51,584 nt of DNA from an uncultured Glaciecola sp. (lineage in GTDB: Bacteria > Pseudomonadota > Gammaproteobacteria > Enterobacterales > Alteromonadaceae): the NCBI GenBank assembly GCA_937125395.1, contig CAKZLI010000053.1, positions 1 to 51,584 of the forward strand. Direction: 5' to 3'. Under the pieces are notes generated by a model. The model ran no database searches and was not told the DNA's origin. It saw only the letters and a program-made list of their open reading frames with translations. Positions 1 to 10,666 of the stretch are shown here, one piece after another. Position 1 is the first letter of the stretch; every line of letters begins with the position of its first letter. The translations under genes and the position numbers were made by a program.

Positions 1-276
1 AAGCAAATTCAGGTCAAGGAGATTAAATTTCGCCCTGGCACTGATGAAGGCGATTACCAGGTCAAACTGCGCAACCTGCGTCGCTTTCTAGAGGCTGGTG
101 ACAAAGCTAAAGTCACAATCCGCTATCGTGGACGTGAAATGGCTCACCAAGAGATCGGGATCACTCTTCTTAAACGTGTTAAAGCGGATTTAGAAGATAT
201 CTCAAATTGTGAATCGTTCCCTCACCGAGTTGAAGGACGACAAATGATTATGGTCTTGGCCCCACTTAAGAAGTAA
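1..276 (+). CDS. infC: translation initiation factor IF-3, C-terminal part
   Basis: The window opens inside this gene; 91 codons and a TAA stop are visible. The peptide carries the typical IF-3 C-terminal domain, beginning [19 protein letters not shown] and containing the RYRGREMAH stretch and the closing VLAPLKK. IF-3 binds the 30S subunit, prevents premature 50S joining and checks the start codon and initiator tRNA. It is followed by rpmI and rplT, the conserved bacterial order for these genes. The start lies outside the window, so its start codon (often a rare AUU, used for autoregulation) cannot be examined. Family assignment is very safe. Confidence 0.97.
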   Translation, partial: KQIQVKEIKFRPGTDEGDYQVKLRNLRRFLEAGDKAKVTIRYRGREMAHQEIGITLLKRVKADLEDISNCESFPHRVEGRQMIMVLAPLKK

Positions 277-389
277 TTGTGGTTTACAAGTTTATTTGTC
301 TGCAAACAAATAACACCTAATTACTAAATTTTAATCAGCCATTTAATCTGCAAATTTTTGGCTTTATACAACAATGCGGAGTTTTAGCA
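277..389 (+). promoter_or_regulatory. infC-rpmI intergenic leader with inverted repeats
   Basis: This 113-nt AT-rich gap holds an 8-bp inverted repeat (TTATTTGT at 292-299, ACAAATAA at 306-313) and a short AGCCA/TGGCT pairing (about 337-362). A GCGGAG ribosome-binding site lies just before rpmI. In enterobacteria ribosomal protein L20 represses rpmI-rplT translation by binding structured RNA in this interval. These repeats could serve that role, but I see no clear match to the known pseudoknot, so the function is inference. Confidence 0.3.
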
Positions 390-587
390 ATGCCTAAAAT
401 GAAATCCCACTCTGGAGCAGCTAAACGTTTTCGTAAGACAGCGTCTGGTCGTTTCAAATCGAAACAGTCTCACTTGCGTCACATTTTGACCAAGAAGAGT
501 ACTAAGCGTAAACGTCACTTACGTGGCAAAAAATTAGTTCATGTTGCGGATACTAAGCTTATCCAACGCATGTTACCTTACGTTTAA
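390..587 (+). CDS. rpmI: 50S ribosomal protein L35
   Basis: A 65-residue, highly basic protein that matches L35 along its whole length (start [14 protein letters not shown], middle [11 protein letters not shown]). It is a small structural protein of the large ribosomal subunit. The ATG at 390 is preceded by GCGGAG at a sensible distance. It lies between infC and rplT, with rplT starting 16 nt after its stop, so the two are surely co-transcribed and probably translationally coupled. Length is normal for the family. Confidence 0.98.
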   Translation: MPKMKSHSGAAKRFRKTASGRFKSKQSHLRHILTKKSTKRKRHLRGKKLVHVADTKLIQRMLPYV

Positions 588-603
588 GACTGGAGACTGA
601 ATC

Positions 604-960
604 ATGGCAAGAGTTAAACGCGGCACAGTAGCCCGCGCACGTCACAAAAAAGTACTAAAACAGGCCAAAGGTTATTACGGTGCTCGTTCACGCGTTTATC
701 GCGTAGCGGCTCAAGCAGTAACCAAAGCTGGTCAATATGCATATCGTGACCGTCGTCAGCGTAAACGTATTTTCCGTCAGTTATGGATTGCACGTATCAA
801 TGCGGCATCACGTCAAAATGGTTTATCGTACAGCCGTTTCATTAACGGTTTAAAGAAAGCGTCTGTTGAAATCGATCGTAAGATCCTTGCCGACATCGCA
901 GTTCACGATAAAGTTGCTTTCACCGCATTAGTCGCAGTGGCTAAAGGTGCTTTAGCATAA
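604..960 (+). CDS. rplT: 50S ribosomal protein L20
   Basis: A 118-residue basic protein with the L20 hallmarks: the MARVKRG start, the [19 protein letters not shown] stretch, and the [15 protein letters not shown] helix in the C-terminal domain. L20 is needed early in 50S assembly and in many bacteria also represses its own operon. It follows rpmI closely. A strong intrinsic terminator lies 31 nt after the stop codon, so the infC-rpmI-rplT transcript probably ends here and does not run into pheS. Confidence 0.98.
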   Translation: MARVKRGTVARARHKKVLKQAKGYYGARSRVYRVAAQAVTKAGQYAYRDRRQRKRIFRQLWIARINAASRQNGLSYSRFINGLKKASVEIDRKILADIAVHDKVAFTALVAVAKGALA

Positions 961-990
961 AATTTTAGCAAAAGTTTAAGTTCTGGAAAA

Positions 991-1030
991 ACGGTGAACG
1001 GGAAGTTCACCGTTTTTTTTTACTTTTTTT
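991..1030 (+). terminator. Rho-independent terminator after rplT
   Basis: A 9-bp perfect stem (ACGGTGAAC at 991-999, GTTCACCGT at 1005-1013) with a 5-nt loop is followed by a long T-rich run to about 1030. This is a textbook intrinsic terminator on the plus strand. It separates the ribosomal-protein operon from pheST, unlike arrangements where pheST is mainly read through from rplT. Confidence 0.92.
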
Positions 1031-1112
1031 TAGATATCTTTGATTTTACGTGTGTTTAACTACACAAACCCGCTTCATTTCATGTAAAATACGCCCCATA
1101 ATTTATATTTAA

Positions 1113-2114
<1,002 letters not shown>

Positions 2115-2125
2115 GAGGGTAAGGC

Positions 2126-4510
2126 ATGATTTTTTCTGAAAAGTGGTTACGTGAATACGTCAATCCAGTACTTGATACTAATGCACTTGCTGAACAAATT
2201 TCAATGGCTGGTCTAGAAGTAGATGGTTTAGAGCCAGTCGCAGGCGAATTTAGTGGGGTAGTTATTGGTCATGTTGTTGAATGTGGTCAACACCCTGATG
2301 CAGATAAACTGCGCGTGACCAAAATTGATATCGGTGCTGATGAGCTACTTGATATTGTGTGTGGTGCACCAAACTGCCGTCAAGGTCTAAAAGTGGCTGT
2401 GGCATGTGTCGGTGCTGTATTACCAGGTAATTTTAAAATCAAAAAAGCCAAGTTACGCGGTCAACCGTCATTTGGTATGTTGTGTAGTTTTTCTGAGCTA
2501 GGCATTAGCGATGATCATGATGGTATTTTAGAATTACCCAATGATGCGCCAATTGGTCAAGATATTCGTGCGTATTTAGATTTAGATGACACTGCAATCG
2601 AAATTGATTTAACGCCAAATCGCGCGGATTGCTTAGGGATCCGCGGTGTAGCGCGTGAAGTGGGTGTACTTAATTCATTAGCGGTAACGTATCCGACAAT
2701 CGCATCCGTGGATCCAACGATCACTGATACTAAAGCGGTTCATTTGGCTGCGCCAGATGCCTGTCCTCGATATTTATCCCGTGTGATCAACAATGTTGAT
2801 TTATCGGTCAGTTCACCGCTATGGTTAACTGAAAAACTGCGTCGCAGTGGCATCCGTTCCATTGACCCAGTGGTTGATGTGACAAACTATATTTTACTGG
2901 AATTGGGCCATCCAATGCATGCGTTTAATGCAGATAGCATTGAAGGTGATATTCATGTCCGTATGGCAAATCAAGACGAAGCGTTAACCTTATTAGATGA
3001 AACGCAAATTAAAGTGAACGCCAATACGTTAGTCATTGCTGATGATCACAAAGCGTTAGCATTAGCGGGTATTTTTGGTGGCTTGCATTCAGGTGTTACC
3101 AGTGAAACGACTAACATTGTGCTTGAAGCGGCTTTCTTTGCCCCTGATGCGATTTTAGGTAAATCTCGTCAATATGGATTGCATACTGATGCCTCACATC
3201 GCTATGAGCGTGGGGTTGACCCACAGTTACAACGTGATGCAATGGAACGTGCGACAACATTATTGACCCAAATTGTTGGTGGTGAAGTTGGACCGATTGT
3301 TGAAGCTGTTGCGCAAGAGCACGTACCGCAAGCCACTGCGGTGATATTACGTGAAGCGCGTTTAGCTAAAGTTATCGGCATCTCTATTGCGACCGATACC
3401 GTGACAGAGATCCTTACCCGCTTAGGTTTCACTGTGGATTATAGTCACGCTCAATGGTCTGTATCTGTACCTGCATATCGTTTTGATATTAGTATTGAAG
3501 AAGACCTCATTGAAGAAGTTGCACGCGTATATGGCTACAATAATATCCCTAATGTTGCGCCAACGGCCTCATTAACCATGCGTCCGGCCGACGAAGCACA
3601 ATTGCCACTTAATGCATTGAAACACGTATTGTTACAACAAGGCTACGACGAAGCCATTACCTATAGTTTTGTTGATCCAAAGAAACAACAGGCGTTGTTT
3701 GCTAATATTGATTCGTTGACATTACCGCATCCAATTTCTGCTGATATGTCAGTGATGCGTGTCAGCTTAGTGACAGGTTTATTACAGGCGGTAGGTTATA
3801 ATCAAAAACGTCAACAACCGCGGGTGCGTTTGTTTGAGACAGGTTTACGCTTTATAGCTGATACTAATAGTGCCAGCGGCGTTGAGCAAACACCCATGAT
3901 TGCTGGCGTGATTGCCGGTAATCTGCAAAGTGATACATGGCAGGCAGGACAAGCGGCTGATTTCTTTAGTATTAAAGGTGATGTTGAGCGATTAATTGCG
4001 CAGACTGCTGAACCTGAAGCATTTAGCTTTGCGGTATCCCAACGGACATTATTGCATCCTGGTCAAGGAGCTGATGTACTTAAACATGGGCAAGTTGTGG
4101 GTTTTGTCGGTGCATTACATCCTCAGTTTGCAAAAGCCGTAGGCGTGAATGCCAAAGTGTATATGTTTGAAATTGAACAAGCCGCGTTAACCGGGCGAGT
4201 TTTACCTAAAGCACAAACTATCTCTAAATTCCCGACGAATAAGCGCGATATAGCAATTGTAGTTAAAGACAATGTAAGTTATGCTGATTTAATATCATGT
4301 ATTAAAAAAGTTGGCGTAAATCAATTAGTTGACCTAACATTATTTGATATATATACGGGTGAAGGAATTGCTGAAGGTGAAAAGAGCTTGGCAATTTCAC
4401 TGACCCTGTCAGACCCTGAAAAAACACTGGAAGAAGTCGAAATTCAAGCGTGTGTCGATCAAGTGGTTTCAGGATTGAAGTCCCAATTAGCAGCAACGTT
4501 AAGAGAGTAA
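2126..4510 (+). CDS. pheT: phenylalanine--tRNA ligase beta subunit
   Basis: A 794-residue PheT of normal length. Order of domains: N-terminal OB-fold tRNA-binding domain (about residues 40-150, with [13 protein letters not shown]), B3/B4 domain that edits Tyr-tRNA-Phe (about 200-400), B5 domain, the catalytic-like core, and the C-terminal ferredoxin-fold anticodon-binding domain (about 700-794, [19 protein letters not shown]). It pairs with PheS. The GAGGGTAAGG site before ATG 2126 is strong. ihfA starts 4 nt after the stop, the classical pheST-ihfA arrangement, so all three are likely one transcript. Confidence 0.98.
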   Translation: MIFSEKWLREYVNPVLDTNALAEQISMAGLEVDGLEPVAGEFSGVVIGHVVECGQHPDADKLRVTKIDIGADELLDIVCGAPNCRQGLKVAVACVGAVLPGNFKIKKAKLRGQPSFGMLCSFSELGISDDHDGILELPNDAPIGQDIRAYLDLDDTAIEIDLTPNRADCLGIRGVAREVGVLNSLAVTYPTIASVDPTITDTKAVHLAAPDACPRYLSRVINNVDLSVSSPLWLTEKLRRSGIRSIDPVVDVTNYILLELGHPMHAFNADSIEGDIHVRMANQDEALTLLDETQIKVNANTLVIADDHKALALAGIFGGLHSGVTSETTNIVLEAAFFAPDAILGKSRQYGLHTDASHRYERGVDPQLQRDAMERATTLLTQIVGGEVGPIVEAVAQEHVPQATAVILREARLAKVIGISIATDTVTEILTRLGFTVDYSHAQWSVSVPAYRFDISIEEDLIEEVARVYGYNNIPNVAPTASLTMRPADEAQLPLNALKHVLLQQGYDEAITYSFVDPKKQQALFANIDSLTLPHPISADMSVMRVSLVTGLLQAVGYNQKRQQPRVRLFETGLRFIADTNSASGVEQTPMIAGVIAGNLQSDTWQAGQAADFFSIKGDVERLIAQTAEPEAFSFAVSQRTLLHPGQGADVLKHGQVVGFVGALHPQFAKAVGVNAKVYMFEIEQAALTGRVLPKAQTISKFPTNKRDIAIVVKDNVSYADLISCIKKVGVNQLVDLTLFDIYTGEGIAEGEKSLAISLTLSDPEKTLEEVEIQACVDQVVSGLKSQLAATLRE

Positions 4511-4514
4511 TTCT

Positions 4515-4814
4515 ATGGCTTTGACCAAGGCTGAAATGGCTGAACATCTGTTCGAGAAAGTGGGTTTAAACAAAAAAGATGCAAAAGATTTAGTTGAAGC
4601 ATTTTTTGAAGAAATTAAGTCCTCATTAGAAAGCGGAGAACAAGTTAAGTTGTCCGGTTTTGGGAATTTTGATCTTAGAACGAAAAAAGAACGGCCAGGA
4701 CGTAACCCAAAAACGGGCGAAGATATTCCTATCAAAGCCCGGCGTGTGGTGACATTTAAACCGGGTCAAAAGCTTAAATCCCGCGTTGAAAACGCACCGG
4801 GTGATGACAGCTAA
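4515..4814 (+). CDS. ihfA: integration host factor subunit alpha
   Basis: A 99-residue HU/IHF-family DNA-bending protein. It begins [20 protein letters not shown] and carries the family signature around [21 protein letters not shown], the beta-arm with the intercalating proline. Together with IhfB it bends DNA sharply at specific sites in replication, recombination and sigma-54 transcription. It follows pheT by 4 nt. A hairpin with a UUCG loop 22 nt downstream is its likely terminator, and this hairpin lies inside the 5' end of the next open frame. Confidence 0.97.
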   Translation: MALTKAEMAEHLFEKVGLNKKDAKDLVEAFFEEIKSSLESGEQVKLSGFGNFDLRTKKERPGRNPKTGEDIPIKARRVVTFKPGQKLKSRVENAPGDDS

Positions 4815-4816
4815 TA

Positions 4817-5509
4817 GTGAATACTACACATATTTTAAAGCACCTTCGGGTGCTTTTTACACTTTTATTCTGCTTATTTTTACTCGGTTATGGTGGATGG
4901 TTGGTTATTCAACAGTTTAACTCCAACACGATAACTAAACCTATGTTAAAACAAGCTCAACAAGCCCAAGTTGACTTTGAAGCAGACATTGCTAATCCTG
5001 CAAGCTCAAACGCTAATAATGCTGATAGTACCAATAGTGCGGTCTCAGTAGATGCTGCATTGCCGATATCTTCGCTCACTGCGATGGATTTATTGAATGT
5101 CGAGGAAGTCATTAATAGTGCTTATGCTGCGGTTCGCTATGCCAATGATGACGCATTATTAACATTGCATCAACGACTGATTGATACAGCTACACAAATT
5201 AACATTAATCCTGATGAGTTAGATTTTATTCGCTCGGAACAGGCATTACAATTCATGCGGTTTAGGGCTAAACGGGCTTGGTTTAAGCAAGAAGTTGAGC
5301 TGAGATATTATACACTTAAATCGTTAGATGGCTTGTTAGCACAATTTCCAGAAGCGAAAGGGGAGCTGTATCATCAATCAGTAAAGCTGATTATTGACCG
5401 TGATTTGATTATTTTTAATATGGCCAAAGCCATCGCTGAGGCCCAAGACCGAGCGATTGTTGAAGCGGACATTACATCCGCCCAACAACAATGGCAGGCA
5501 GCTTTTTAA
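4817..5509 (+). CDS. single-pass membrane-anchored protein of unknown function
   Basis: 230 residues from GTG 4817, two nucleotides past the ihfA stop. A second in-frame GTG at 4850 gives a 219-residue protein starting right at the hydrophobic segment (FTLLFCLFLLGYGGWLVI). The long form has codons 7-13 inside the ihfA terminator. After the membrane segment comes a Ser/Asn/Ala-rich linker (about residues 55-85) and a helical, Glu/Ala/Gln-rich domain predicted to lie in the periplasm. It has no motif I recognise. It ends in a 4-nt convergent overlap with the acylase gene. Transcription must come from terminator read-through or an internal promoter. Confidence 0.7.
   Translation: MNTTHILKHLRVLFTLLFCLFLLGYGGWLVIQQFNSNTITKPMLKQAQQAQVDFEADIANPASSNANNADSTNSAVSVDAALPISSLTAMDLLNVEEVINSAYAAVRYANDDALLTLHQRLIDTATQININPDELDFIRSEQALQFMRFRAKRAWFKQEVELRYYTLKSLDGLLAQFPEAKGELYHQSVKLIIDRDLIIFNMAKAIAEAQDRAIVEADITSAQQQWQAAF
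4837..4858 (+). terminator. intrinsic terminator of pheST-ihfA, overlapping the next gene's start
   Basis: A perfect 8-bp stem AAAGCACC/GGTGCTTT closed by a TTCG tetraloop (4837-4856) runs into a T tract, which together make a classic intrinsic terminator. It falls 22 nt after the ihfA stop and inside the first codons of the open frame that starts at 4817. It therefore belongs to ihfA and should limit transcription into the downstream gene. Confidence 0.85.
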
Positions 5510-7887
5510 TTAGGTGACAAAGTAAGAGTGTGGTTTACGGATTGAAATAATAACGGTAAACCTTGATGAGCTGCATAAACCTCAAATCCAGCAGTATAAA
5601 ATGCTGATAATGGATGGCCTGATTGCCCACCAGGCAGTGACATGTAGGCATGTTGCTCTAAACCTGGTTGGATAATGAAGCGCTGTGATGCACCATGAGT
5701 ACCATTTTGCACTGCCGGCATAAAACTATCCCCAAATCCAGCTACCTCAGGCATATCAATCATTGACGCTAGTAGGGGAATTTGCCTAGATATAGGGTGT
5801 CTAATTTTAAGCGCATTGACGTTACCCCACTTCAGTAATTGTAAGTCTAACGTTTGACGTGGTTGCTGTGTTTTTCTTGCTAGAGTGTCTAGCGTTTGCA
5901 TAAACATATCTTGCATAAATACAGCATAGTTATCATAGCCACTGGGTAACCATGACAGCGGTTGTTCTGAAACAATACGTGTCATAGCCGTATCCAAATG
6001 CCGATTGATTGGACTGAATTTGAGTCCGGCTGCTTTAGTTGACGTTAAGAAAGGTTCACTCAACGCGACCATTACTTGCGTTCTAAAATGTCTGGCCAAG
6101 GTATAACCAATATCATCTTTACAAGCACATGCTTGCCAATGAGTTAATGCGTCGATACTGCCTTTGATCACTGGATCAAGCTGTTGTGTTTGTGGCATAG
6201 CGGTTAATGTGCTGAGTAAGATATTGCGCCATTTTTTCATGAATATAGCGCGGTTATCTAACTGTAAGGCCAAGAAATCCGCTTCATCAAACGTGTCTTG
6301 TGCTTTTAATCGATTGGCAATTTGCACACCTCGAGGGCCTAATGCATAACCGCCATCACCAAATCGTGCAAGGGTATTGGTGGATAACACTCTGGCATTC
6401 GCACTCCATAATTTATTGTAATCTGGGTTAGCATAAATGGGTGTGTTCCTGTCAGCTTCATCCCACAATGCTGCTATTGAACTAAATTGTTCAGGCGATA
6501 TTGCATGATGCTGGAGTGGTGAGCGAGCAGTAACAGCCCCGGTTAAACGATAGGCGATGTTACCTTGTCGATCGGCCATCATCATATTTTGAACGGGGAT
6601 GCGAATACCTTTTGCTACGTCGATTAACGCTTGAGTGGTATTAGCATGAGCAAGTGCTAATAAATCAAAACTAACAGCATACGGAGTATGTGCGACCCAC
6701 TTCAGTGCAAATTTTTTATTATTGATGGTTTTGACAGGGCCGTATTCACTCAATTCTAGACGCATCGATTCATCTCCATCTGGCGTAGTAAATACCTCAG
6801 TAGTGAACGTAGTCGGATATTCATCTGGTAATGCTATCCAATCAACATTATCCACATTTGCATTGGTAAATCCCCATGCAGCATGCAAGTTTGATCCAAC
6901 AATGATCCCTGGGGCACCAGGAAGACTTACCCCCACAACGGTGATGTCTTTTCCAGCATGTGGATAAGAAAGTTGAGCACGATACCAAATAGCTGGTAAA
7001 TTTAAACCAAGGTGCATATCGTTGGCTAATAGTGCATGTTGGTTATTGGTGTGCACGTCTGATACAGCCCAATTGTTACTGCCAATATCAGCTTCCTCAA
7101 AGCCATCTAACTGAGTGATGGCGAGTTGTTTATCGGCTAGGCTCGTCGCTTTGTTCGTAGTCTCAGATGCCTGAGTGTCAGCTTCTGATGCGGGGCTGAG
7201 GTTCGGAATTGGACGGGTATTTTCAGGAATAATACTGCCATCTAAAGCGGCTTGATAAGGTGAGGGCGATAGTAAGAAGTGCACCATCGCAGCGCCATAT
7301 TGATCATGTAAGTGGGTCAAGGTTAAATCACGCTCAACTTGTGATGATTGAAGATCCATATACATACTGTAAATGACTAATAATGAGTCTTCATGTTGCC
7401 AAGGCTGCATGCTCGCACCGGTGAGTAAATACTCGAATGGTTTAACGGTATATTGTTCGATAGTGTCATTTACACCCTTGGTGTAAGCGGTGATCATTGC
7501 TTGTTGTTCTTGTGGAAAGTGCGAGAATGCTGCCTTTGCACGTGCTCTAAATTGATGAAAACGAGCCAGTTTGTCACGGGCTAAAGCACCTTTACCGAAT
7601 AACGCTGATAATTCACCCGCAGCATTGCGTCGTAATAAGTCCATTTGAAAAAATCGGTCTTGCGCATGGGCAACGCCTTGGGCATAAAACGCATCAGTTT
7701 GCGTCTGTGCTTGAATCAACACCATGCCATATTGGTCACGTTGTAGTGTGACTGGATGTGTAAGAGATGGCGCTGGAATAGCTCCGTCTAATTGTGGCAC
7801 TGAGCCTTGCAGCAATAAACCCATGCTGATAAAAGTAATGATAAACACTGTTATGAGTGTAAGGAATAACATTTTTAACCATTTCAT
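5506..7887 (-). CDS. penicillin acylase family (S45) amidohydrolase
   Basis: A 793-residue N-terminal-nucleophile hydrolase precursor. A signal anchor (residues about 5-27) leads to the alpha-chain region with AFYAQGVAHAQDRFFQMDLLRR. The autocleavage site follows: in GSNNWAV, Ser270 would become the N-terminal nucleophile of the beta chain after self-processing. Downstream motifs LANDMHLGLNLPAIWY and SLPGAPGIIVGSNLHAAWGFTN are typical of the family. Members hydrolyse amide-linked acyl groups, including beta-lactams and acyl-homoserine lactones, and act in the periplasm. The exact substrate cannot be read from sequence. It is divergent from nagZ and convergent with the unknown anchored protein. 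Confidence 0.9.
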   Translation of the reverse strand: MKWLKMLFLTLITVFIITFISMGLLLQGSVPQLDGAIPAPSLTHPVTLQRDQYGMVLIQAQTQTDAFYAQGVAHAQDRFFQMDLLRRNAAGELSALFGKGALARDKLARFHQFRARAKAAFSHFPQEQQAMITAYTKGVNDTIEQYTVKPFEYLLTGASMQPWQHEDSLLVIYSMYMDLQSSQVERDLTLTHLHDQYGAAMVHFLLSPSPYQAALDGSIIPENTRPIPNLSPASEADTQASETTNKATSLADKQLAITQLDGFEEADIGSNNWAVSDVHTNNQHALLANDMHLGLNLPAIWYRAQLSYPHAGKDITVVGVSLPGAPGIIVGSNLHAAWGFTNANVDNVDWIALPDEYPTTFTTEVFTTPDGDESMRLELSEYGPVKTINNKKFALKWVAHTPYAVSFDLLALAHANTTQALIDVAKGIRIPVQNMMMADRQGNIAYRLTGAVTARSPLQHHAISPEQFSSIAALWDEADRNTPIYANPDYNKLWSANARVLSTNTLARFGDGGYALGPRGVQIANRLKAQDTFDEADFLALQLDNRAIFMKKWRNILLSTLTAMPQTQQLDPVIKGSIDALTHWQACACKDDIGYTLARHFRTQVMVALSEPFLTSTKAAGLKFSPINRHLDTAMTRIVSEQPLSWLPSGYDNYAVFMQDMFMQTLDTLARKTQQPRQTLDLQLLKWGNVNALKIRHPISRQIPLLASMIDMPEVAGFGDSFMPAVQNGTHGASQRFIIQPGLEQHAYMSLPGGQSGHPLSAFYTAGFEVYAAHQGLPLLFQSVNHTLTLSPN

Positions 7888-7889
7888 AA

Positions 7890-7917
7890 ATTGTCGTGCC
7901 CGAAAGTATTTTATAAT
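7890..7917 (+). promoter_or_regulatory. candidate nagZ promoter
   Basis: TATAAT at 7912-7917 is a consensus -10. A TTGTCG -35-like element lies at 7891-7896 with a short 15-nt spacer. It is about 60 nt upstream of the nagZ start and lies in the 92-nt divergent gap with the acylase gene. It was called from sequence match alone. Confidence 0.4.
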
Positions 7918-7979
7918 ATTGTTGTTGTGCTACATTAGCGCATTATTAATCACATTACATCCATTTAAGAGGGAAGCTC

Positions 7980-9005
7980 ATGCATCCGATAATGCTTGAT
8001 GTTGCAGGCCATGAATTGACCGCACAAGAACGAGAGGTGTTAGGTCACCCTTTAACTGGTGGAGTAATTTTATTTGCTCGAAATTACCAAGAACCAGCAC
8101 AGTTGCGTCATTTGACATCACAAATAAAACAAGCATCATCCAACCCAATCCTCATTGCTGTTGATCAAGAAGGTGGTCGGGTTCAGCGCTTGCAAGATGG
8201 TATGACGACTATTCCTGCCATGGGATTGATTCAACAAGCACAAGATAGTGCTCAATTAGCTAATGATTGTGGAATTGTCATTGCTAGTGAGTGTTTAGCT
8301 CATGGGGTAGATGTGAGTTTTGCACCCGTGTTAGATATAAATGGTTGTTCTGAAGTCATTGGCGATAGAAGTTTTTCGGATAATCCTGATACTGTCATTG
8401 CACTTGCTGAAGCGTTTATCGCAGGATTAACACATACAGGCATGGCGGCCATCGGAAAGCACTTTCCGGGGCATGGTAACGTTCAAGCTGATTCGCATAT
8501 TGCAATGCCTGTTGACACGCGCTCCGCTGAGGATATTTTTGCACATGACATGGCAATATTTGCGTATTTAATCAAACAGGAGCGATTACAAGGCATGATG
8601 CCAGCCCATGTGATTTATCCTGAGATTGATACGCAACCTGCGGGTTTTTCGACGGTGTGGCTACAGAATATTCTGCGTGAACAACTTGGTTTTACTGGGG
8701 TGATTTTTTCGGATGATTTATCAATGCATGCTGCCACACAAGCGGGTGATATGTTAAGTCGAGTGCAACATGCATTGCATGCTGGCGTCGATATGGCGTT
8801 AATCTGTAATGCACCCGATGAAGCCATTAGTGTACTGGATAATCTAGGTCATCAACCGGCACACATGGCCGAATATTCTGCTAAAGCACAACGCTTGATA
8901 CAAGTTAACCGAGAGCACATCCAAGCTCATCATAACAAGCTGCAGAGCGCGATATACAAAGCGGCTCAAACACGATTATTAGATTTCAATATCAGGCGTA
9001 CTTAA
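7980..9005 (+). CDS. nagZ: beta-N-acetylhexosaminidase NagZ (GH3)
   Basis: A 341-residue cytoplasmic glycoside hydrolase family 3 enzyme that removes GlcNAc from anhydromuropeptides during peptidoglycan recycling. Signatures seen: GGVILFARNY near the start, AVDQEGGRVQRL, the IGKHFPGHGNVQADSH loop with the general acid/base His, and IFSDDLSMHA with the nucleophilic Asp. The start at ATG 7980 has an AGAGGGA ribosome site. In many gammaproteobacteria NagZ activity links wall turnover to AmpR-controlled beta-lactamase, though no ampR or ampC lies in this window. The 3' end overlaps the convergent adenosyltransferase gene by 27 nt. Confidence 0.97.
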   Translation: MHPIMLDVAGHELTAQEREVLGHPLTGGVILFARNYQEPAQLRHLTSQIKQASSNPILIAVDQEGGRVQRLQDGMTTIPAMGLIQQAQDSAQLANDCGIVIASECLAHGVDVSFAPVLDINGCSEVIGDRSFSDNPDTVIALAEAFIAGLTHTGMAAIGKHFPGHGNVQADSHIAMPVDTRSAEDIFAHDMAIFAYLIKQERLQGMMPAHVIYPEIDTQPAGFSTVWLQNILREQLGFTGVIFSDDLSMHAATQAGDMLSRVQHALHAGVDMALICNAPDEAISVLDNLGHQPAHMAEYSAKAQRLIQVNREHIQAHHNKLQSAIYKAAQTRLLDFNIRRT

Positions 9006-9512
9006 CTGGGCATTGCACCAACGGGCAAACACAAACAAAAAATCCGATAGACGATTAATATATTGTAGTACCAATGGAGCTAATTCGGTGTGTTTGCTCA
9101 GTGTGACCAATTCACGTTCCGCGCGACGTGCGATGGTTCGAGCGACATGGGCATGGGCAGCGATCACAGCACCGCCTGGTAAAATAAAACGTGTTTGTGC
9201 AGGCAGTGTTTCGGTCATGACATCAATGTGCGTTTCGAGCCATTCAACCGCATCAGTTCGCAATTGACTAGCATTAGACATAGCGAATCCCATTGCAAAA
9301 ATATCTTGTTGTATTGCTTGCAGTGCTTGTACTTGATGCGCGATTGCCTGTGTTTCTTGACTAGCTAACGCGGCCATTAACCCAAGATTAGAGTTGAGTT
9401 CATCTAAAGTACCGTAGCATTGTAATAAGCTGTCATCTTTGTCTTTTTTTAGGACTTGATCAGCATAAACTTGAGTTTGACCAGTATCACCGGTACGCGT
9501 ATAAATTTTCAT
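8979..9512 (-). CDS. PduO-type corrinoid adenosyltransferase
   Basis: A 177-residue protein with the PduO/MMAB signatures: the N-terminal KIYTRTGDTGQTQVY ATP-binding loop, the YGTLDELNSNLGL segment, and RTIARRAERELV near residue 130. It transfers the adenosyl group of ATP to cob(I)alamin to make adenosylcobalamin. It starts 9 nt after the csiV-like gene and is the last gene of a PilZ-mfd-csiV run on the minus strand. No B12-dependent enzyme or other cobalamin biosynthesis gene lies nearby, so the placement gives no pathway hint. The 3' end overlaps nagZ. Confidence 0.93.
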   Translation of the reverse strand: MKIYTRTGDTGQTQVYADQVLKKDKDDSLLQCYGTLDELNSNLGLMAALASQETQAIAHQVQALQAIQQDIFAMGFAMSNASQLRTDAVEWLETHIDVMTETLPAQTRFILPGGAVIAAHAHVARTIARRAERELVTLSKHTELAPLVLQYINRLSDFLFVFARWCNAQLSTPDIEI

Positions 9513-9521
9513 GACAACTCG

Positions 9522-10631
9522 CTATTCAATAGGCTCAGGGGCAGGGCGTTTATGACGTCTCAACTCAACAATCATACCAAAATAAGGGTGGTCAAAATAA
9601 TGGACTTGATTGGAGATAATCCGACGTCGCTGTTCAAAGGTGTGTGGTTTGATGACCATAACATCATCTTCTAAGGCTTCAGTATAAAACAGCGCATGGC
9701 TTTCAATGTGTAAATAAGGGACCTTGTTGATGTATTTGATAAATACTGTCAACAACCCTTCTAATTCAAACACAGCGTCAGTATCAATGATGGTTTGCTC
9801 TTGAATTGATTTAATTTGATCAGGATAAACCGGCATCGGCATTGAGCGGTTATCTGTGTCAGACATACCTGCAGCTAACGTTGCATCAATCAGCGGTAGG
9901 ATAGGCATATATGAATGAGAATTCGGTATATCGTTAGAAAAAGCATCCGTTGAACCCAGTGTTTCTGGTGCTTGAGTCCATTCATTTGGGTTGTGAATAC
10001 TTGGGTTATGTGAAGGCGTAAATGTTAAGTTTTCACCCGCTAGGATCGGAATTGAATAGGCATTTTCTTGTCCGACATAAACTGGTTGGCGCCATACAGT
10101 ATGTAATAAGGGTTGATAGCTTTTGTCCCATTTTATTTCTTTGTACAGAGCCGTTAGTTGTAACAATGCTTGCGGTAAAATATGTGCCTGTTCACTGCGA
10201 AAAGGTTCGTATCCATCATAATGTATCGGCAGTTGATTGAGCATTTGGTAACGGTCAGCCAATGGATTTCGTGCTAAAAGTGTGGGTATATCTGGGGTGA
10301 AATAACAGTCTAAGCGGATTGATTGAGTATATAAATTATCAGCATCACATACAGGAAGAGCTTGCTGTAACCAACTCGGGTCAATAAAATGGAATGTGCT
10401 GAAGACGTTATCGATGCGTTGAGCAAAAGGTTTATCGACGCGAGAATCAAACTTTTCTGTAACCGATTTAGTGGCATTGTTATGCTTAAAGATAAGTACT
10501 TCAACATCAAACCACCAATCGGTTTGCTCTTGTGCGTTTACAATAGGTGTCAAAGCACAACTGATTGATAACAATGCAGTTATTAACGCTTTATTCAGCT
10601 TATTATCGGTAACGCGTAACTCGCTAGACAT
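9522..10631 (-). CDS. CsiV-like (DUF2803) periplasmic protein
   Basis: A 369-residue protein with a signal peptide (hydrophobic stretch about residues 14-32, cleavage probably after VNA). The mature part starts QEQTDWWFDVEVLIFKH and contains a predicted beta-rich region ending FDHPYFGMIVELRRHKRP. This layout and the place directly downstream of mfd match the CsiV family, described in Vibrio cholerae as a peptidoglycan-binding protein needed for envelope integrity together with LpoA/PBP1A. I name it by overall resemblance and context rather than by a diagnostic motif. It begins 61 nt after mfd, and a 13-bp tandem repeat lies in that gap. Confidence 0.65.
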   Translation of the reverse strand: MSSELRVTDNKLNKALITALLSISCALTPIVNAQEQTDWWFDVEVLIFKHNNATKSVTEKFDSRVDKPFAQRIDNVFSTFHFIDPSWLQQALPVCDADNLYTQSIRLDCYFTPDIPTLLARNPLADRYQMLNQLPIHYDGYEPFRSEQAHILPQALLQLTALYKEIKWDKSYQPLLHTVWRQPVYVGQENAYSIPILAGENLTFTPSHNPSIHNPNEWTQAPETLGSTDAFSNDIPNSHSYMPILPLIDATLAAGMSDTDNRSMPMPVYPDQIKSIQEQTIIDTDAVFELEGLLTVFIKYINKVPYLHIESHALFYTEALEDDVMVIKPHTFEQRRRIISNQVHYFDHPYFGMIVELRRHKRPAPEPIE

Positions 10632-10666
10632 CCATTTTCTCTTTAAATATGGTAGATATTGGCAAA

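Noticed and set aside
9005..9522. Transcription terminator expected between the convergent nagZ and the adenosyltransferase
   Set aside because: The genes overlap and no hairpin with a T run is visible on either strand.
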